From Pseudomonadota bacterium (GTDB lineage: Bacteria > Pseudomonadota > Alphaproteobacteria > Caulobacterales > Caulobacteraceae), in contig JAEXZS010000032.1 in NCBI GenBank assembly GCA_023451375.1, positions 1 through 63,865 on the forward strand: a DNA stretch of 63,865 nt, read 5' to 3'. Under the pieces are notes generated by a model. The model had not been told where the DNA came from. It saw nothing but the letters and a program-made list of their open reading frames with translations, and made no database searches. Shown piece after piece: positions 11,925 through 22,200 of this stretch. Numbering within the stretch: position 1 is the stretch's first letter; each line of letters begins with the position of its first letter. Made by a program: the position numbers and the translations under genes.

Positions 11925-13730
11925 TCAGAGCGGCGCGCAGGCCTTCTCCAGCCACGCCTTCACCTCTCCCTCGACCAGCGGCCCGACCTTGGCGAGGGTC
12001 TCGGCGTGATAGGCGTTGACATAGGCCCGTTCCTCGGGCGTCAGCAGGCCGACTTCGATCAGCTTCCGGTCGATCGGCGCGAAGGTCAGTTGCTCGAAGC
12101 CGTGCATCGGCCGCTCGCCGCCTTCCGGCGCCGTCGCCGGCGTCACCACCTGCAGCGTCTCGATGCGGATGCCCCATTCGCCTTCGCGATAGTAGCCCGG
12201 CTCGTTCGACAGGATCATGCCTTCGAGCAGCGGCTGGGACGTGCCCCATTTGGCGATCCGCTGCGGCCCCTCGTGGACGCCTAGATAGCTGCCGACGCCA
12301 TGGCCCGTGCCGTGGTCGTAGTCCAGGCCCGCGTTCCACATCGGCGCCCGCGCGATCGCGTCCAGCGCCATGCCGCTGGTCCCGGGCGGAAAGCGGATCG
12401 TCGCCATGGCGATGTGCGCCTTCAGCACCAGGGTGAACTTGTGCTTCTGATCCTCGGTCGGCTCGCCCACGGCCATGGTGCGCGTCACATCGGTGGTGCC
12501 GTCCAGATACTGGCCGCCGCCGTCGACCAGCAGCAGCGAGCCCTTCTCCACCCGTCGGATCGTCCCGCCCACCGGCTTGTAGTGCGGCAGGGCGCCGTTC
12601 GGCCCGGCGCCGGCGATGGTGTCGAAGCTGAGATCCTTCAGCGCGCCGGTCTCCTCGCGGAATCGCTCCAGCGCCTCGACCACCGCCCTCTCGTCCGGCA
12701 GGGTCTCCTGCACCACGGTGTCCACCCAGTGAAGGAACCGCGCGAGCGCCGCCCCGTCGCGAATGTGCGCCCGGCGACTGCCCTCGATCTCCACCGCGTT
12801 CTTGGCCGCACGCGGCACGGCGCAGGGATCCGCCGCCCGCACCGCCGTCGCTCCCGCCGCCTCCAGCCGGTCGAAGTACCAGGCGGACGACAGCGCCGGG
12901 TCGATCATCACCCGCTTGCCGCCCAGGCCGGCGATCGCGTCCTCCAAACGCTCCGGCGCCTCGACCACCACGTCGTCGCCCAGCCACTCCGGCAGTTCGT
13001 TCGTCACCTTCGACGGATCGAGGAACAGCCGCGCCTTGCCGTCGGCCTGCAGCAGCGCCTGGCCGATCGGCAACGGCGAGCGGATCACGTCCCCGCCCCG
13101 CACATTGAACAGCCAGGCGATCGACGAAGGCGCCGTCAGCAGCGCCACGTCCGCCCCCGCCTCGGTCGTCGCCCGGCCGATCCGCGCGCGCTTCGACGCA
13201 TGGCTCTCGCCGGCGTATTCCTCCGGATGCGGCACGACCGGCGCGGCGGGCTGGGCCGGACGGTCGTCGCCCCAGGCCAGGTCCAGCGGATTGACCTGGA
13301 CGGGCTTCAGCTCCGCGCCCGCCTTCAGCGCCGCCCGCCGCAGGGGGACCAGGGCGTCGGGGCTGTGCAGCCGCGGATCATAGCCGATCACCGCGCCCTT
13401 CGGCGCCGTCTCCAGATAGGCCGCCAGTTCGCCCAGGTCGCGCCGCTCGAAGAGGGCCGGATCAGTCTGGGCCTTCACCTGCACGGTGTAGCGGCCATCG
13501 GTGAACAGGCTGGCGCGCTCCCTGAACACCACGGCCGCCCCGGCCGAGCCGGTGAAACCGGTCGCCCAGGCCAGACGCTCGTTCGCCTCGGGAAGATACT
13601 CGTTCTGGTGCTCGTCCTCGTGGGGGATCACGAAGCCGTCCAGCCCCTGCTCGGCCATGCGGGCGCGCAGCAACGGCAGGTGTTTCGCCCCGAAGGACGG
13701 ATCGGTGGTTTCTTCGAAGGTCTGGCGCAT
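11925..13730 (-). CDS. pepP: Xaa-Pro aminopeptidase (M24B, large eukaryote-like form)
   Basis: Metallo-aminopeptidase removing N-terminal residues before proline; cytoplasmic. The protein is 601 residues, the size of the three-domain XPNPEP1-like type. The C-terminal pita-bread domain carries the dinuclear metal ligands: Asp in LLVDGGGQY, Asp in GTTDVTRT, His in GTGHGVG, Glu in NEPGYY and Glu in RIETL. It lies 18 bp downstream of prmA on the same strand, so the two are probably co-transcribed. Confidence 0.93.
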   Translation of the reverse strand: MRQTFEETTDPSFGAKHLPLLRARMAEQGLDGFVIPHEDEHQNEYLPEANERLAWATGFTGSAGAAVVFRERASLFTDGRYTVQVKAQTDPALFERRDLGELAAYLETAPKGAVIGYDPRLHSPDALVPLRRAALKAGAELKPVQVNPLDLAWGDDRPAQPAAPVVPHPEEYAGESHASKRARIGRATTEAGADVALLTAPSSIAWLFNVRGGDVIRSPLPIGQALLQADGKARLFLDPSKVTNELPEWLGDDVVVEAPERLEDAIAGLGGKRVMIDPALSSAWYFDRLEAAGATAVRAADPCAVPRAAKNAVEIEGSRRAHIRDGAALARFLHWVDTVVQETLPDERAVVEALERFREETGALKDLSFDTIAGAGPNGALPHYKPVGGTIRRVEKGSLLLVDGGGQYLDGTTDVTRTMAVGEPTEDQKHKFTLVLKAHIAMATIRFPPGTSGMALDAIARAPMWNAGLDYDHGTGHGVGSYLGVHEGPQRIAKWGTSQPLLEGMILSNEPGYYREGEWGIRIETLQVVTPATAPEGGERPMHGFEQLTFAPIDRKLIEVGLLTPEERAYVNAYHAETLAKVGPLVEGEVKAWLEKACAPL

Positions 13731-13748
13731 GGCGATGCTGTAAGGCCT

Positions 13749-14615
13749 TCAGGCGACCCGCCGCAACACCAGGGCGCTCCAGGCGTCGTGGCGGATTCGC
13801 CGCTCCAAGCGGAAGCCGCGCGACAGATAGGCCGCCGTCACTCGTCGCTCCTGCGTCCTCAGCAGCCCTGACAGGATCGCCACCCCGCCCAGCCGCAGGG
13901 CCGTCTTGATGTCCTGCGAAAGGGCCACCAGCGGCGGCGCCAGGATGTTGGCGAACACCAGGTCGTACGGCCCGTGCTGGCGCACCCGCCGGTCGTCGAG
14001 GCCGGAGGCGTGAAGAAAGGTCGCCTGCGCCTGGTTCAGCTTGGCGTTCTCGTTGGCGATCCGCACCGAGGGCGCGTCGATGTCGGTGCCCACCGCGACC
14101 CGGCTGCCGGTTCGCGCCGCGGCGATGGCCAGCACGCCCGTGCCGCAGCCCACGTCCAGCACCCGCTCGAAACGCTCGCGCTTCAGCAGTTCGTCGAAGG
14201 CCTCCAGACAGCCGACGGTCGTGCCGTGGTGCCCGGTGCCGAAGGCGGCGCCCGCGTCGATCTTCAGGTTCACCGTATTGACGGGCACCCGCCCCTCGTC
14301 GTGGGCGCCGTAGACGAAGAAGCGCCCCGCCCGCACTGGCGGCAGGCCCGACAGCGACATGGCCAGCCAGTCCGCGTCCGCCAGCTTTTCCACCGTCACC
14401 GTGACGGCGAAGTCCGCCAGCCGCGCCTTCAGTCCCTCGACCTCGTCGTCGGTGGTGGGAAAGGCGTCGATGCGCCAAAGATCGCGGTCTTCGTCCTCCT
14501 CCAGGATCGAATAGGTCGCGCCTTCCAGCATCGGGTCCGCGTCGATCGCCGCGGCGGCGGCCTCGGCCACGCCGCGCGGGCCGCGCGCGATTAACTGTAC
14601 TGCGGACTCGGACAT
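13749..14615 (-). CDS. prmA: Ribosomal protein L11 methyltransferase
   Basis: SAM-dependent methyltransferase that trimethylates ribosomal protein L11. The class I fold is clear: DVGCGTGVLAIAA (SAM loop), GTDID (acidic residue after strand 2) and DLVFANILAPP (NILA, the post-I motif typical of PrmA). The frame is open to an ATG at 14645. I chose the inner ATG at 14615 (MSESAVQL), which matches the usual N-terminus; neither start has a clear ribosome site. It leads the prmA-pepP pair and diverges from the histone-like gene. Confidence 0.9.
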   Translation of the reverse strand: MSESAVQLIARGPRGVAEAAAAAIDADPMLEGATYSILEEDEDRDLWRIDAFPTTDDEVEGLKARLADFAVTVTVEKLADADWLAMSLSGLPPVRAGRFFVYGAHDEGRVPVNTVNLKIDAGAAFGTGHHGTTVGCLEAFDELLKRERFERVLDVGCGTGVLAIAAARTGSRVAVGTDIDAPSVRIANENAKLNQAQATFLHASGLDDRRVRQHGPYDLVFANILAPPLVALSQDIKTALRLGGVAILSGLLRTQERRVTAAYLSRGFRLERRIRHDAWSALVLRRVA

Positions 14616-14707
14616 TTCATAAACACCGGTATCATGGCGAATCATTGCGATCCGGCGATCAGCGTCGGACGCGTCGCGTCGTCTAAACCGAGGGGTCGGG
14701 GAAATAC

Positions 14708-15265
14708 ATGGCTAAAGCACCGTCTACGTCGAAACCTGCCGCCGCGAAGCCGACGGCCGCCAAGAAGTCCGCGCCGAAGACTGCGACCGCAAAGGCCGCG
14801 GCTCCGAAGACCCCCGTGACGGTCGAGCCGAAGAAGGCCGCCGCGCCCAAGGCTTCCGCCGGCAAGGCGGCCGGCTCCAAGACCCCGGCCAAGAGCACGG
14901 TCAAGAGCGACGCTCCCAAGGCCGCTTCGGCCAAGGCTCCGGCCGCCAAGGCCGCTGCGAAGCCCGCGACGACCAAGGCTGCGGCTCCCAAGACGGTCGC
15001 GAAGACCGTTGCGCCCAAGGCCGCCGCTGCGAAGGCCGCCGCGCCCAAGGCCGCGGCTCCGGCCAAGGCCGCCGCCGCCAAGACCGTCGCCGAGGCCCCC
15101 ACCGCCAAGGCGGCCATCGCGCCCCAGGCCGCACCGGCCGCCCCCGCCGCTCCGCCGGTCTCCACGCCCAAGGCCGAGCCGGTCAAGGCCGCCGCCGCCG
15201 CCCCCACCACCGAGAGCAAGGGCTTCTTCGCCAAGCTGGGCGACCTGATCTTCGGCAAGCGCTGA
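14708..15265 (+). CDS. Lys/Ala-rich histone H1-like protein with amphipathic C-terminal tail
   Basis: A 185-residue low-complexity protein built from AAAPK/AKAAAPK repeats, with a very high content of Ala, Lys, Pro and Thr and no aromatic residues until the end. The last 17 residues (ESKGFFAKLGDLIFGKR) differ sharply: they form a potential amphipathic helix with four Phe or Ile/Leu pairs. The body resembles the disordered DNA-binding tails of bacterial histone H1-like proteins. The tail suggests membrane or protein anchoring. It is followed by a clear terminator. Whether it binds DNA is inference. Confidence 0.8.
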   Translation: MAKAPSTSKPAAAKPTAAKKSAPKTATAKAAAPKTPVTVEPKKAAAPKASAGKAAGSKTPAKSTVKSDAPKAASAKAPAAKAAAKPATTKAAAPKTVAKTVAPKAAAAKAAAPKAAAPAKAAAAKTVAEAPTAKAAIAPQAAPAAPAAPPVSTPKAEPVKAAAAAPTTESKGFFAKLGDLIFGKR

Positions 15266-15290
15266 CCGCGCCTCCGCCCGCTCAGGCCTG

Positions 15291-15319
15291 AATCGCCGGA
15301 CGGTCTGCGTCCGGCGATT
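15291..15319 (+). terminator. Rho-independent-like terminator after the histone-like gene
   Basis: An 11-bp perfect stem (15291-15301 with 15309-15319), a 7-nt loop, then TTCGTTT. It lies 25 bp past the stop codon and just before ligD, so ligD needs its own promoter. Confidence 0.75.
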
Positions 15320-15372
15320 TTCGTTTGAGGCCAAGCTGCGTCTCGCGCGTTGTCCCGCCGGAGGACCACGGC

Positions 15373-17949
15373 TTGGCGATGCGCGGCGAACTCGACACCT
15401 ACCAGAAAAAGCGGAACTTCTCCGCCACGCCCGAACCCAAGGGCCGCAGGCAGGCCTCTAAAGGCAAGCGGCGCTACCTGATCCAGCGCCACGCCGCCAC
15501 CCGCCTGCATTACGACTTCCGGATCGAGCACGACGGCGTGCTCAAGTCCTGGGCCGTCACCAAGGCGCCGTCGCGCGACCCGTCCGTCAAGCGCCTGGCT
15601 GTGGAGGTCGAGGACCACCCCATCGACTACGGCTCGTTCGAGGGCACGATCCCGTCCGGCAACTACGGCGCCGGCACGGTGCAGATGTGGGATACGGGCG
15701 AGTGGGAGCCCCAGGACGCCGACCTCGACGCCGCCTTCAAGAAGGGCGTCCTCAAGCTCGAACTGCACGGTGAGCGGCTGAAGGGCGGCTGGGCCCTGAT
15801 CCGGCTGAAGTCCGATCGCGGCAAGCCGTCCAAGCGCAACAACTGGCTGCTGGTGAAGGAGAAGGACGAATACGCCGTCGAGGGCGAGGGCGACGCCCTG
15901 ATGGAGATCGACGCCTCGGTCACCACCGGCCGCAGCCTGGCCGAGATCGCCGACGGTGAGAAGCAATGGAGCTCCTCCAAGCCTGCCGCGCGCAAGGCGC
16001 CGCCCAGGCCGAGGGCGACCAAGGCCCAAGCCTCGAGCGCCGGCAAGCCCCGGCCCTTCGTTCCCATCCAGTTCGCGAAGGTGGTCGACCATCCGCCGCC
16101 CGGCCCCGGCTGGGCGCATGAGATCAAGTTCGACGGCTATCGCATTCAGGTCTCGGTCGGCGGGGGCAAGGCGATCCTGCGCACCCGCAGCGGCCTGGAC
16201 TGGACCGACAAGTTCCCGGCCCTGGCCAAGCAGGCGGCGAATTGGCCCGACGGAGTGATCGACGGCGAGCTGTGCGCCCTGGACGCCGACCACATGCCCG
16301 ACTTCTCGGCGCTCCAGGCCGCCATCTCCGGGGGCAAGACCGACGACCTGATCTATTTCGCCTTCGACCTGCTGTTCGAGGGCGACGAGGACCTGCGCGA
16401 CAAGCCGCTCTCCCACCGCAAGGCGCGGCTCCAGGCCTATGTCGACCGGGTCGGCAAGGCGGGCCCGAACCTGCGCTACGTCGAGCACTTCGCCTCGTCC
16501 GGCGAGGCGGTCCTGCTCAGCGCCTGTCGCATGGACCTGGAAGGCGTGATCTCCAAGAAGCTGGACGCTCCCTACCGCGCCGGGCGCACGACGGTCTGGG
16601 TCAAGTCGAAGTGCCGGGGCCGCGACGAGGTGGTGATCGGCGGCTGGTCGTCCGAGGGCGGGGCACACCTGCGCTCCCTGCTGGTCGGCGTGCGCGAGGG
16701 CGACGGCCTGCGCTACATGGGCCGCGTCGGCACGGGCTTCTCCGCGGTGCTGTCCAAGACCCTGCTGCCGGCGCTGAAGGCGAACGCCGCCGACAAGAGC
16801 GCCTTTATGGGCAAGGGCGCGCCGAAGGGCGGTCGCGACATCCATTGGCTCAAACCGGTCCTTGTCGCCGAGATCGAGCACGCCGGCGTCACCGAGGGGG
16901 GCAACGTCCGACAGGCCGCCTACAAGGGCCTGCGCGAGGACAAGCCGGCGAAGGAGGTGACGGCCGAGCCCCAGCCGCCCGCCTCCGCTCCCGCCCCCGC
17001 GGCGGCCAAGTCCCCAGCCATGAAGGCCTCCGCGCCAAAGAATGCGAAGGGCAAGGTCATCGTCGCCGGCGTGACCATCTCCAACCCGGACAAGGTGCTG
17101 TGGCCCGCTCAGGGCGACCAGCCTGCGGTCACCAAGGCCGATCTCGCCCGCTACTACGAGATCGCCGCCGACCGCATCCTGCCGCACGTCGCCGACCGTC
17201 CCGTCTCCATCATCCGCGCGCCGGAGGGCATCGAGGGCGAACGCTTCTTTCAGCGCCACGCCATGCCCGGCCACAATCCGCGCCTGAAGCTGATCGACGT
17301 GAAGGAGCGCAAGCCCTACGTCGGCGTCGCCGACGTCGGCGGCCTGGTCGCCATCGGCCAGTCCGGCGGTCTGGAGCTGCACCCCTGGGGCTGCAAGCCC
17401 GGCGATCCGGAAACCCCCGATCAGATCACCTTCGACCTAGACCCCGACGAGGGCCTGGACTTCAACGACGTCATCGACGCCGCCCGGATGCTGAAGCCCT
17501 ATCTCGAGGACCTGGGCCTGACGCCCTTCGTCAAGACGACGGGCGGCAAGGGCCTTCACGTCGTCGTTCCGATCAAGGCCGACGCCCGCAGTCGCGTCGA
17601 GTGGGACCAGGCCAAGGCCTTCGCCAAGGCGGTCTCCGAGACCATGCGCAAGGACCACCCCGACCGCTTCACCACCACTCTGGCCAAGAAGGCGCGCGGC
17701 GGGAAGATCTTCCTCGACTACCTCCGCAACGGCCGCATGGCCACCGCCGCCGCCCCTTGGTCGCCCCGCGCCCGGCCCGGCGCGACCATCGCCTTTCCCT
17801 TGTCCTGGCCCCAGGTGAAAAAAGGCCTCGATCCCAAGGCCTATACCCTGGCGAATGCGCCCGCCCTGCTGAAGAAGGCCGATCCCTGGAAGGACTTTCG
17901 CAAGGCCGAAGCCTCGCTGAAGCCGGCGCTGAAGAAGATGGGCCTCTAA
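15373..17949 (+). CDS. ligD: Multifunctional NHEJ DNA ligase LigD
   Basis: ATP-dependent ligase of bacterial non-homologous end joining. Domain order: 3'-phosphoesterase (about residues 20-170, with HYDFRIEHDG), ligase (about 215-520, adenylated Lys in KFDGYR near residue 252), and primase-like polymerase (about 560-855, metal site DLDPDEG). All three catalytic modules look complete. The frame opens at 15325, but I chose the TTG at 15373 because GGAGGA lies 7 nt before it; the ATG at 15379 is two codons later. It works with Ku, whose gene is on the opposite strand at 18281-19159. Confidence 0.95.
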   Translation: MAMRGELDTYQKKRNFSATPEPKGRRQASKGKRRYLIQRHAATRLHYDFRIEHDGVLKSWAVTKAPSRDPSVKRLAVEVEDHPIDYGSFEGTIPSGNYGAGTVQMWDTGEWEPQDADLDAAFKKGVLKLELHGERLKGGWALIRLKSDRGKPSKRNNWLLVKEKDEYAVEGEGDALMEIDASVTTGRSLAEIADGEKQWSSSKPAARKAPPRPRATKAQASSAGKPRPFVPIQFAKVVDHPPPGPGWAHEIKFDGYRIQVSVGGGKAILRTRSGLDWTDKFPALAKQAANWPDGVIDGELCALDADHMPDFSALQAAISGGKTDDLIYFAFDLLFEGDEDLRDKPLSHRKARLQAYVDRVGKAGPNLRYVEHFASSGEAVLLSACRMDLEGVISKKLDAPYRAGRTTVWVKSKCRGRDEVVIGGWSSEGGAHLRSLLVGVREGDGLRYMGRVGTGFSAVLSKTLLPALKANAADKSAFMGKGAPKGGRDIHWLKPVLVAEIEHAGVTEGGNVRQAAYKGLREDKPAKEVTAEPQPPASAPAPAAAKSPAMKASAPKNAKGKVIVAGVTISNPDKVLWPAQGDQPAVTKADLARYYEIAADRILPHVADRPVSIIRAPEGIEGERFFQRHAMPGHNPRLKLIDVKERKPYVGVADVGGLVAIGQSGGLELHPWGCKPGDPETPDQITFDLDPDEGLDFNDVIDAARMLKPYLEDLGLTPFVKTTGGKGLHVVVPIKADARSRVEWDQAKAFAKAVSETMRKDHPDRFTTTLAKKARGGKIFLDYLRNGRMATAAAPWSPRARPGATIAFPLSWPQVKKGLDPKAYTLANAPALLKKADPWKDFRKAEASLKPALKKMGL

Positions 17950-17996
17950 CCTTCGGGTCGGGATCGGCGTAAGGCTGGTTTGAAATGGAGACGACC

Positions 17997-18179
17997 ATGG
18001 CGGGCCTGAAGGACAAGCGCGGCTTCATCGACAAGGACCGGCTGGACCTGTCCGAGCGTCAGGCTGTCGAATACTGGATGAAGCGCTGGGGCGTCACCCG
18101 CGACCAGCTCACCGCCGCCCATCGCAAGGTCGGCCGCATGACCAAGGACATCGCCGCAGAACTGGGCAAGAAGCGCTAG
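17997..18179 (+). CDS. DUF3606 small protein
   Basis: A 60-residue protein with the DUF3606 pattern (DRLDLSERQAVEYWMKRWGV followed by TRDQLTAAHRKVG). The start is the ATG at 17997, with GGAG 6 nt upstream; an ATG at 17985 is less well placed. Function unknown. It lies 47 bp after ligD on the same strand, and such small proteins are often found next to NHEJ genes, which is a position-based hint only. Confidence 0.75.
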   Translation: MAGLKDKRGFIDKDRLDLSERQAVEYWMKRWGVTRDQLTAAHRKVGRMTKDIAAELGKKR

Positions 18180-18280
18180 CTGGTCAGCGGAGGGGTGGTT
18201 TCCCGCCAACTGAGCCTGCTGCTGATCCTGGTCTGACACGCGAGCGCCGCGCGCCGGCCCCCGCGCGGGCCTCAGGCTGA

Positions 18281-19159
18281 TCAGGCCGCCTTCTTCCGTG
18301 TCGTCGATTTCTTCGAAGTCGTCTTCTTGGCGGTCGTCGAACTCTTGGTCGCGGTCTTCTTCGCCGGCGCCTTCTTCGCGGCGCCGGCCGAACCCTTCAG
18401 GCTGGCCTTCAGCGCCTCCATCAGGTCGATGACATTGGTGTCCTCCGGCTCCGGCGCCTCGACCACGCCCTGGCCCTTCTGCTTGGCCTTGACCATCTCG
18501 CGCAGAGCCTCGTCGTAGCGGTCCTTGAAGTGGGTCGGATCGAAGTCCGCCGCCTTCTGGGCGATGATGCGCGCGGCGATGTCGACCATGTCCTTGTCGG
18601 GTTTCACCGCTGGGATCTCATCGAAATAGTCGTCGGCGTTCCGCACCTCGTCGTGCGCCCGCAGCGAATAGGCGACCAGCCCCTTGCCGTGCACTTCCAA
18701 CGCCAGCTGCCGCTCGCGCCCGCGCAGCACCAGACAGCCGATGGCGATCTTGCCCGCCTTCTTCATCGCCTCGCGGATGACGGCGAAGGCCTCGGCCCCC
18801 ACGCCCTTCTCCGGCACGATGTAGAAGGGATCGTCCCAGTACAGGCGGTCGATGCTCTTCTCGTCCACGAACTCGTCGATAGAGATGGTCTTGGTGCTCT
18901 CCAGCTTCACCTTGTCGAAGTCGGCGTCGTCGAACAGGACATACTCGTCCTTGGACACCTCATAGCCCTTGACCAGGTCCGATCGCTCGACCGGGCCGGT
19001 GTCCGGATCGGTCGGGATCATGCGGATGCGGTTGTTGGTCTCGGGATTGATCAGGTGGAAGCTGACGTGGCTCGACGACGTCCTCGCCGTGTACATGGCG
19101 ACCGGACAGGTCACGAGCGACAGTTTCAGATGCCCTTGCCAGGTGGGACGCGCGGCCAT
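18281..19159 (-). CDS. ku: Ku protein, NHEJ end-binding homodimer
   Basis: Bacterial Ku binds double-strand ends and recruits LigD. The 292-residue protein starts MAARPTWQGHLKLSLVTCPV, a typical Ku N-terminus. The beta-barrel core runs to about residue 245. The last ~45 residues are a Lys/Ala/Thr-rich tail like the C-terminal extensions that modulate DNA binding in other bacterial Ku proteins. AAAGGAGA precedes the ATG. It lies only 51 bp downstream of dnaE2 on the same strand. Confidence 0.95.
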   Translation of the reverse strand: MAARPTWQGHLKLSLVTCPVAMYTARTSSSHVSFHLINPETNNRIRMIPTDPDTGPVERSDLVKGYEVSKDEYVLFDDADFDKVKLESTKTISIDEFVDEKSIDRLYWDDPFYIVPEKGVGAEAFAVIREAMKKAGKIAIGCLVLRGRERQLALEVHGKGLVAYSLRAHDEVRNADDYFDEIPAVKPDKDMVDIAARIIAQKAADFDPTHFKDRYDEALREMVKAKQKGQGVVEAPEPEDTNVIDLMEALKASLKGSAGAAKKAPAKKTATKSSTTAKKTTSKKSTTRKKAA

Positions 19160-19210
19160 GACGGAGTCTCCTTTGCTCCGTCAACGTCGGTCGGCGGGCG
19201 CGGGTTGCCG

Positions 19211-22200
19211 TCAATGGAAATCGCGCGAGCCCGGCAGGATGCGGACGTCGCGCGGATGCCGGCCCGTGGGCGAACGCGGCGCCTGCGGGTACTTCACCAC
19301 GTCCGCCTGCGACAGCTGGACCTGCAGGTCGTAGTCCTCCGACAGCCGCGCCAGTTCGGCCGACCGGTCGAAGACCCGCCGGACCATGACGTGCAGCACG
19401 CCCTCGACGCTCTTTTCGACCGTGCCTTCCACCTCCATCAGCCGCGCGGCCATGACCTCGCGCCGGAAGGTCTCGAACAGCCGCGCCCACAGCAGGGCGT
19501 TCACGACGCCCGTCTCGTCCTCCATGGTCACGAAGATGGCGTTGCCGGTCCCCGGCCGCTGCCGCACCAGCACCACCCCGGCGGCGCGCACCAGCCGCCC
19601 GTGCTTCTGGGCCTGCACCTCGGCGGCGCTCAGCACCCCCTCGCTCCGGAACACCGGCCGCAGGATCTGCATGGGATGGCCCTTCAGCGACAGGCGCGTG
19701 GTCTGGTAGTCGGTGGCGATATGCTCCTTCAGCGGCATCAGAGGCAGGTTCGCCGGCGCCTCGACGCCCAGTTCCCTGGCGCGCGCCGCCTGGAACAGCG
19801 GCAGGGGCGCGTCGTCCGGCAGCCGCCTGACCGCCCACAGCCCCTCGCGCCGGTCCAGCCCGATGGAGCGGAAGGCGTCGGCGTCCGCCAGCCTCCGCAT
19901 CGCCGCCGCCTCCAATCCCGTCCGCCGCGCCATCTCCTCGACATCGCCGAAACCGCCGCCGCGCGCCTCCGCCAGCTTCCTGGCCCACTCCTCCCTGAAC
20001 CCGTCGATCTGCCGAAATCCCAGCCTCAGCGCCAATCCACGCTCGCCGGGCTCCAGCCTATTGTCCCAGACGCTATGGTTCACATCGATCGCCCGCACCT
20101 CGACCTTCTGCGGGCTCTCCTGCGCATCCCGCACCAACTGCGCCGGCGCATAGAACCCCATCGGCTGGCTGTTCAGCAGCGCACAGGCGAACACCGCCGG
20201 ATGATGGCATTTGATCCAGGCCGAGATGTACACCAGCTTGGCGAACGACACCGCGTGGCTCTCCGGAAAGCCGTAGGAGCCGAAGCCCTTGATCTGTTCG
20301 AAACAGTTGCGCGCGAAGTCGGGGTCGTAGCCGCGCTCGATCATGGTCCCCACCATCAGGGTCTCATATTTGGCCAGGTCGCCGTCGCCCCTGAACGTCC
20401 CCATCGACTTGCGAAGCGCGCTGGCTTGAACCGGCGTGAACTTGGCTGCCTCCATGGCGATCCGCATCGCCTGTTCCTGAAACAGAGGCACGCCCAAGGT
20501 CTTTTCCAGAATGGACTTCAATTCGTTCTTGGGATTGGGCGGGGCGGGCTCGGGATAAAGGTGGTCCTCAAGGCCCATCCGTCTGCGAAGATAGGGATGG
20601 ACCATATTGCCCTGGATCGGACCCGGCCTGACGATCGCGACCTGAATGGCCAGATCGTAGAACGTCCTCGGCTTCAGCCGCGGCAGCATGTTGATCTGCG
20701 CCCGGCTCTCCACCTGAAAGACGCCGATGGACCGACCTTCCTGGAGCATCTGATAGACTTCCGGCCGCTCGTCCGGGACGGTGTCCAATTCCAGATCGTC
20801 TAGCTCGTGCTGACGCATCAGGTCGAACGCCTTGGCGATGCAGGTCAACATCCCCAGCGCCAGAACATCGACCTTCATCAGACCCAGCGCGTCGATGTCG
20901 TCCTTGTCCCATTCGATGAAGGTGCGATCGGGCATGGCCGCATTGCCGATGGGCACGATCTCGTCCAACCGGTCGCGGGTCAGGACGAAGCCGCCGACGT
21001 GCTGGGACAGGTGCCTGGGAAACTGCAGCAATCGCCGGGTCATGACGACAGCCTGGATCACGGTGGGATTTCCGACATCCAATCCCGCCTGCTCCAGATG
21101 TCGGTCTGGAATATCCGAACCGAAACTGCCCCACTGGCTGCCCGCCAGCCGCGCCGTCACGTCGTCGGTCAGGCCCATGACCTTGCCGACCTCACGAATG
21201 GCGCTGCGTGGTCGATAACGGATGACGGTGGCGGCGATCCCCGCCCTTTCCCGACCATAGCGGGCATAGATGTCCTGAATGATCTCTTCGCGACGCGCAT
21301 GTTCGAAGTCGACGTCGATATCGGGCGGCTCATCGCGCGCGGTTGAGAGAAAGCGCTCGAACAGCATGTCATGCTTGCCGGGATCGACCGCCGTGATGCC
21401 CAGCACGTAACAGACGGCCGAGTTCGCGGCGGACCCCCGTCCCTGACACAGGATGCCCTTGTCGCGCGCCACCCGAACGATGTCGTGAATGGTCAGGAAA
21501 TAGGGCGCCAAGCCCCGCTCACCTATGAAGGTCAGCTCGGTCGCCAGCGTCGCGCGGACATGGTCGGGCGCCCCATCGGGATATTTCTGTCCCAGGTTTC
21601 GCTCGACCAGATACTCCAGCCAGCCTTGGGGCGTTTTTCCCGGTGGGATGGGCTCTTCAGGATAGTTGTATTTCAACGCTCCCAGATCGAAAGCCACCCG
21701 CGCCAACAGGTTTTGCGTTTCGGCCACCGCTTCGGGTGCATCGACGAACAGGCGCGTCATTTCCTCCGGCGGCTTCAGATGACGTTCGGCGTTCTCTTCC
21801 AGCCGCCGGCCCGCCGTCTCCAGCGTCTCGCCCTCGCGGATGCAGGTCAGCACGTCCTGCAGGTCGCGCTGTTCGGCGTCGTGGTAGAGAACGTCATTGA
21901 CCGCCAGCAGCGGCGTCATCGTACGCGCGCTTATCGCCTTCAGCCGCGCCAGCCGTCGGCGATCATCGCCCGCGCGCAGCATGGTCGCCGCCATCCAGGC
22001 TGCGCCGGGCGCCGCCTCGTTCACCTGACGCATCACCGCTTCCAGCTCATCCAGCCGGCGCGGCGGCATGACGATCAGCAGCAGGCCTTCCGGCGCCCGA
22101 AGCAGGTCGGGAAGGCCAATCTCGCACTGGCCTTTCTTCGCCCGGCGGTTGCCCAGGGTCAGCAGGCGGCACAACCGCGCCCAGCCCCGTCGGTCCTCCG

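Noticed and set aside
14708..15265. DNA tandem repeats in the histone-like gene
   Set aside because: The repetition is at the protein level (Ala-Ala-Ala-Pro-Lys) with variable codons; it is not a separate repeat element.
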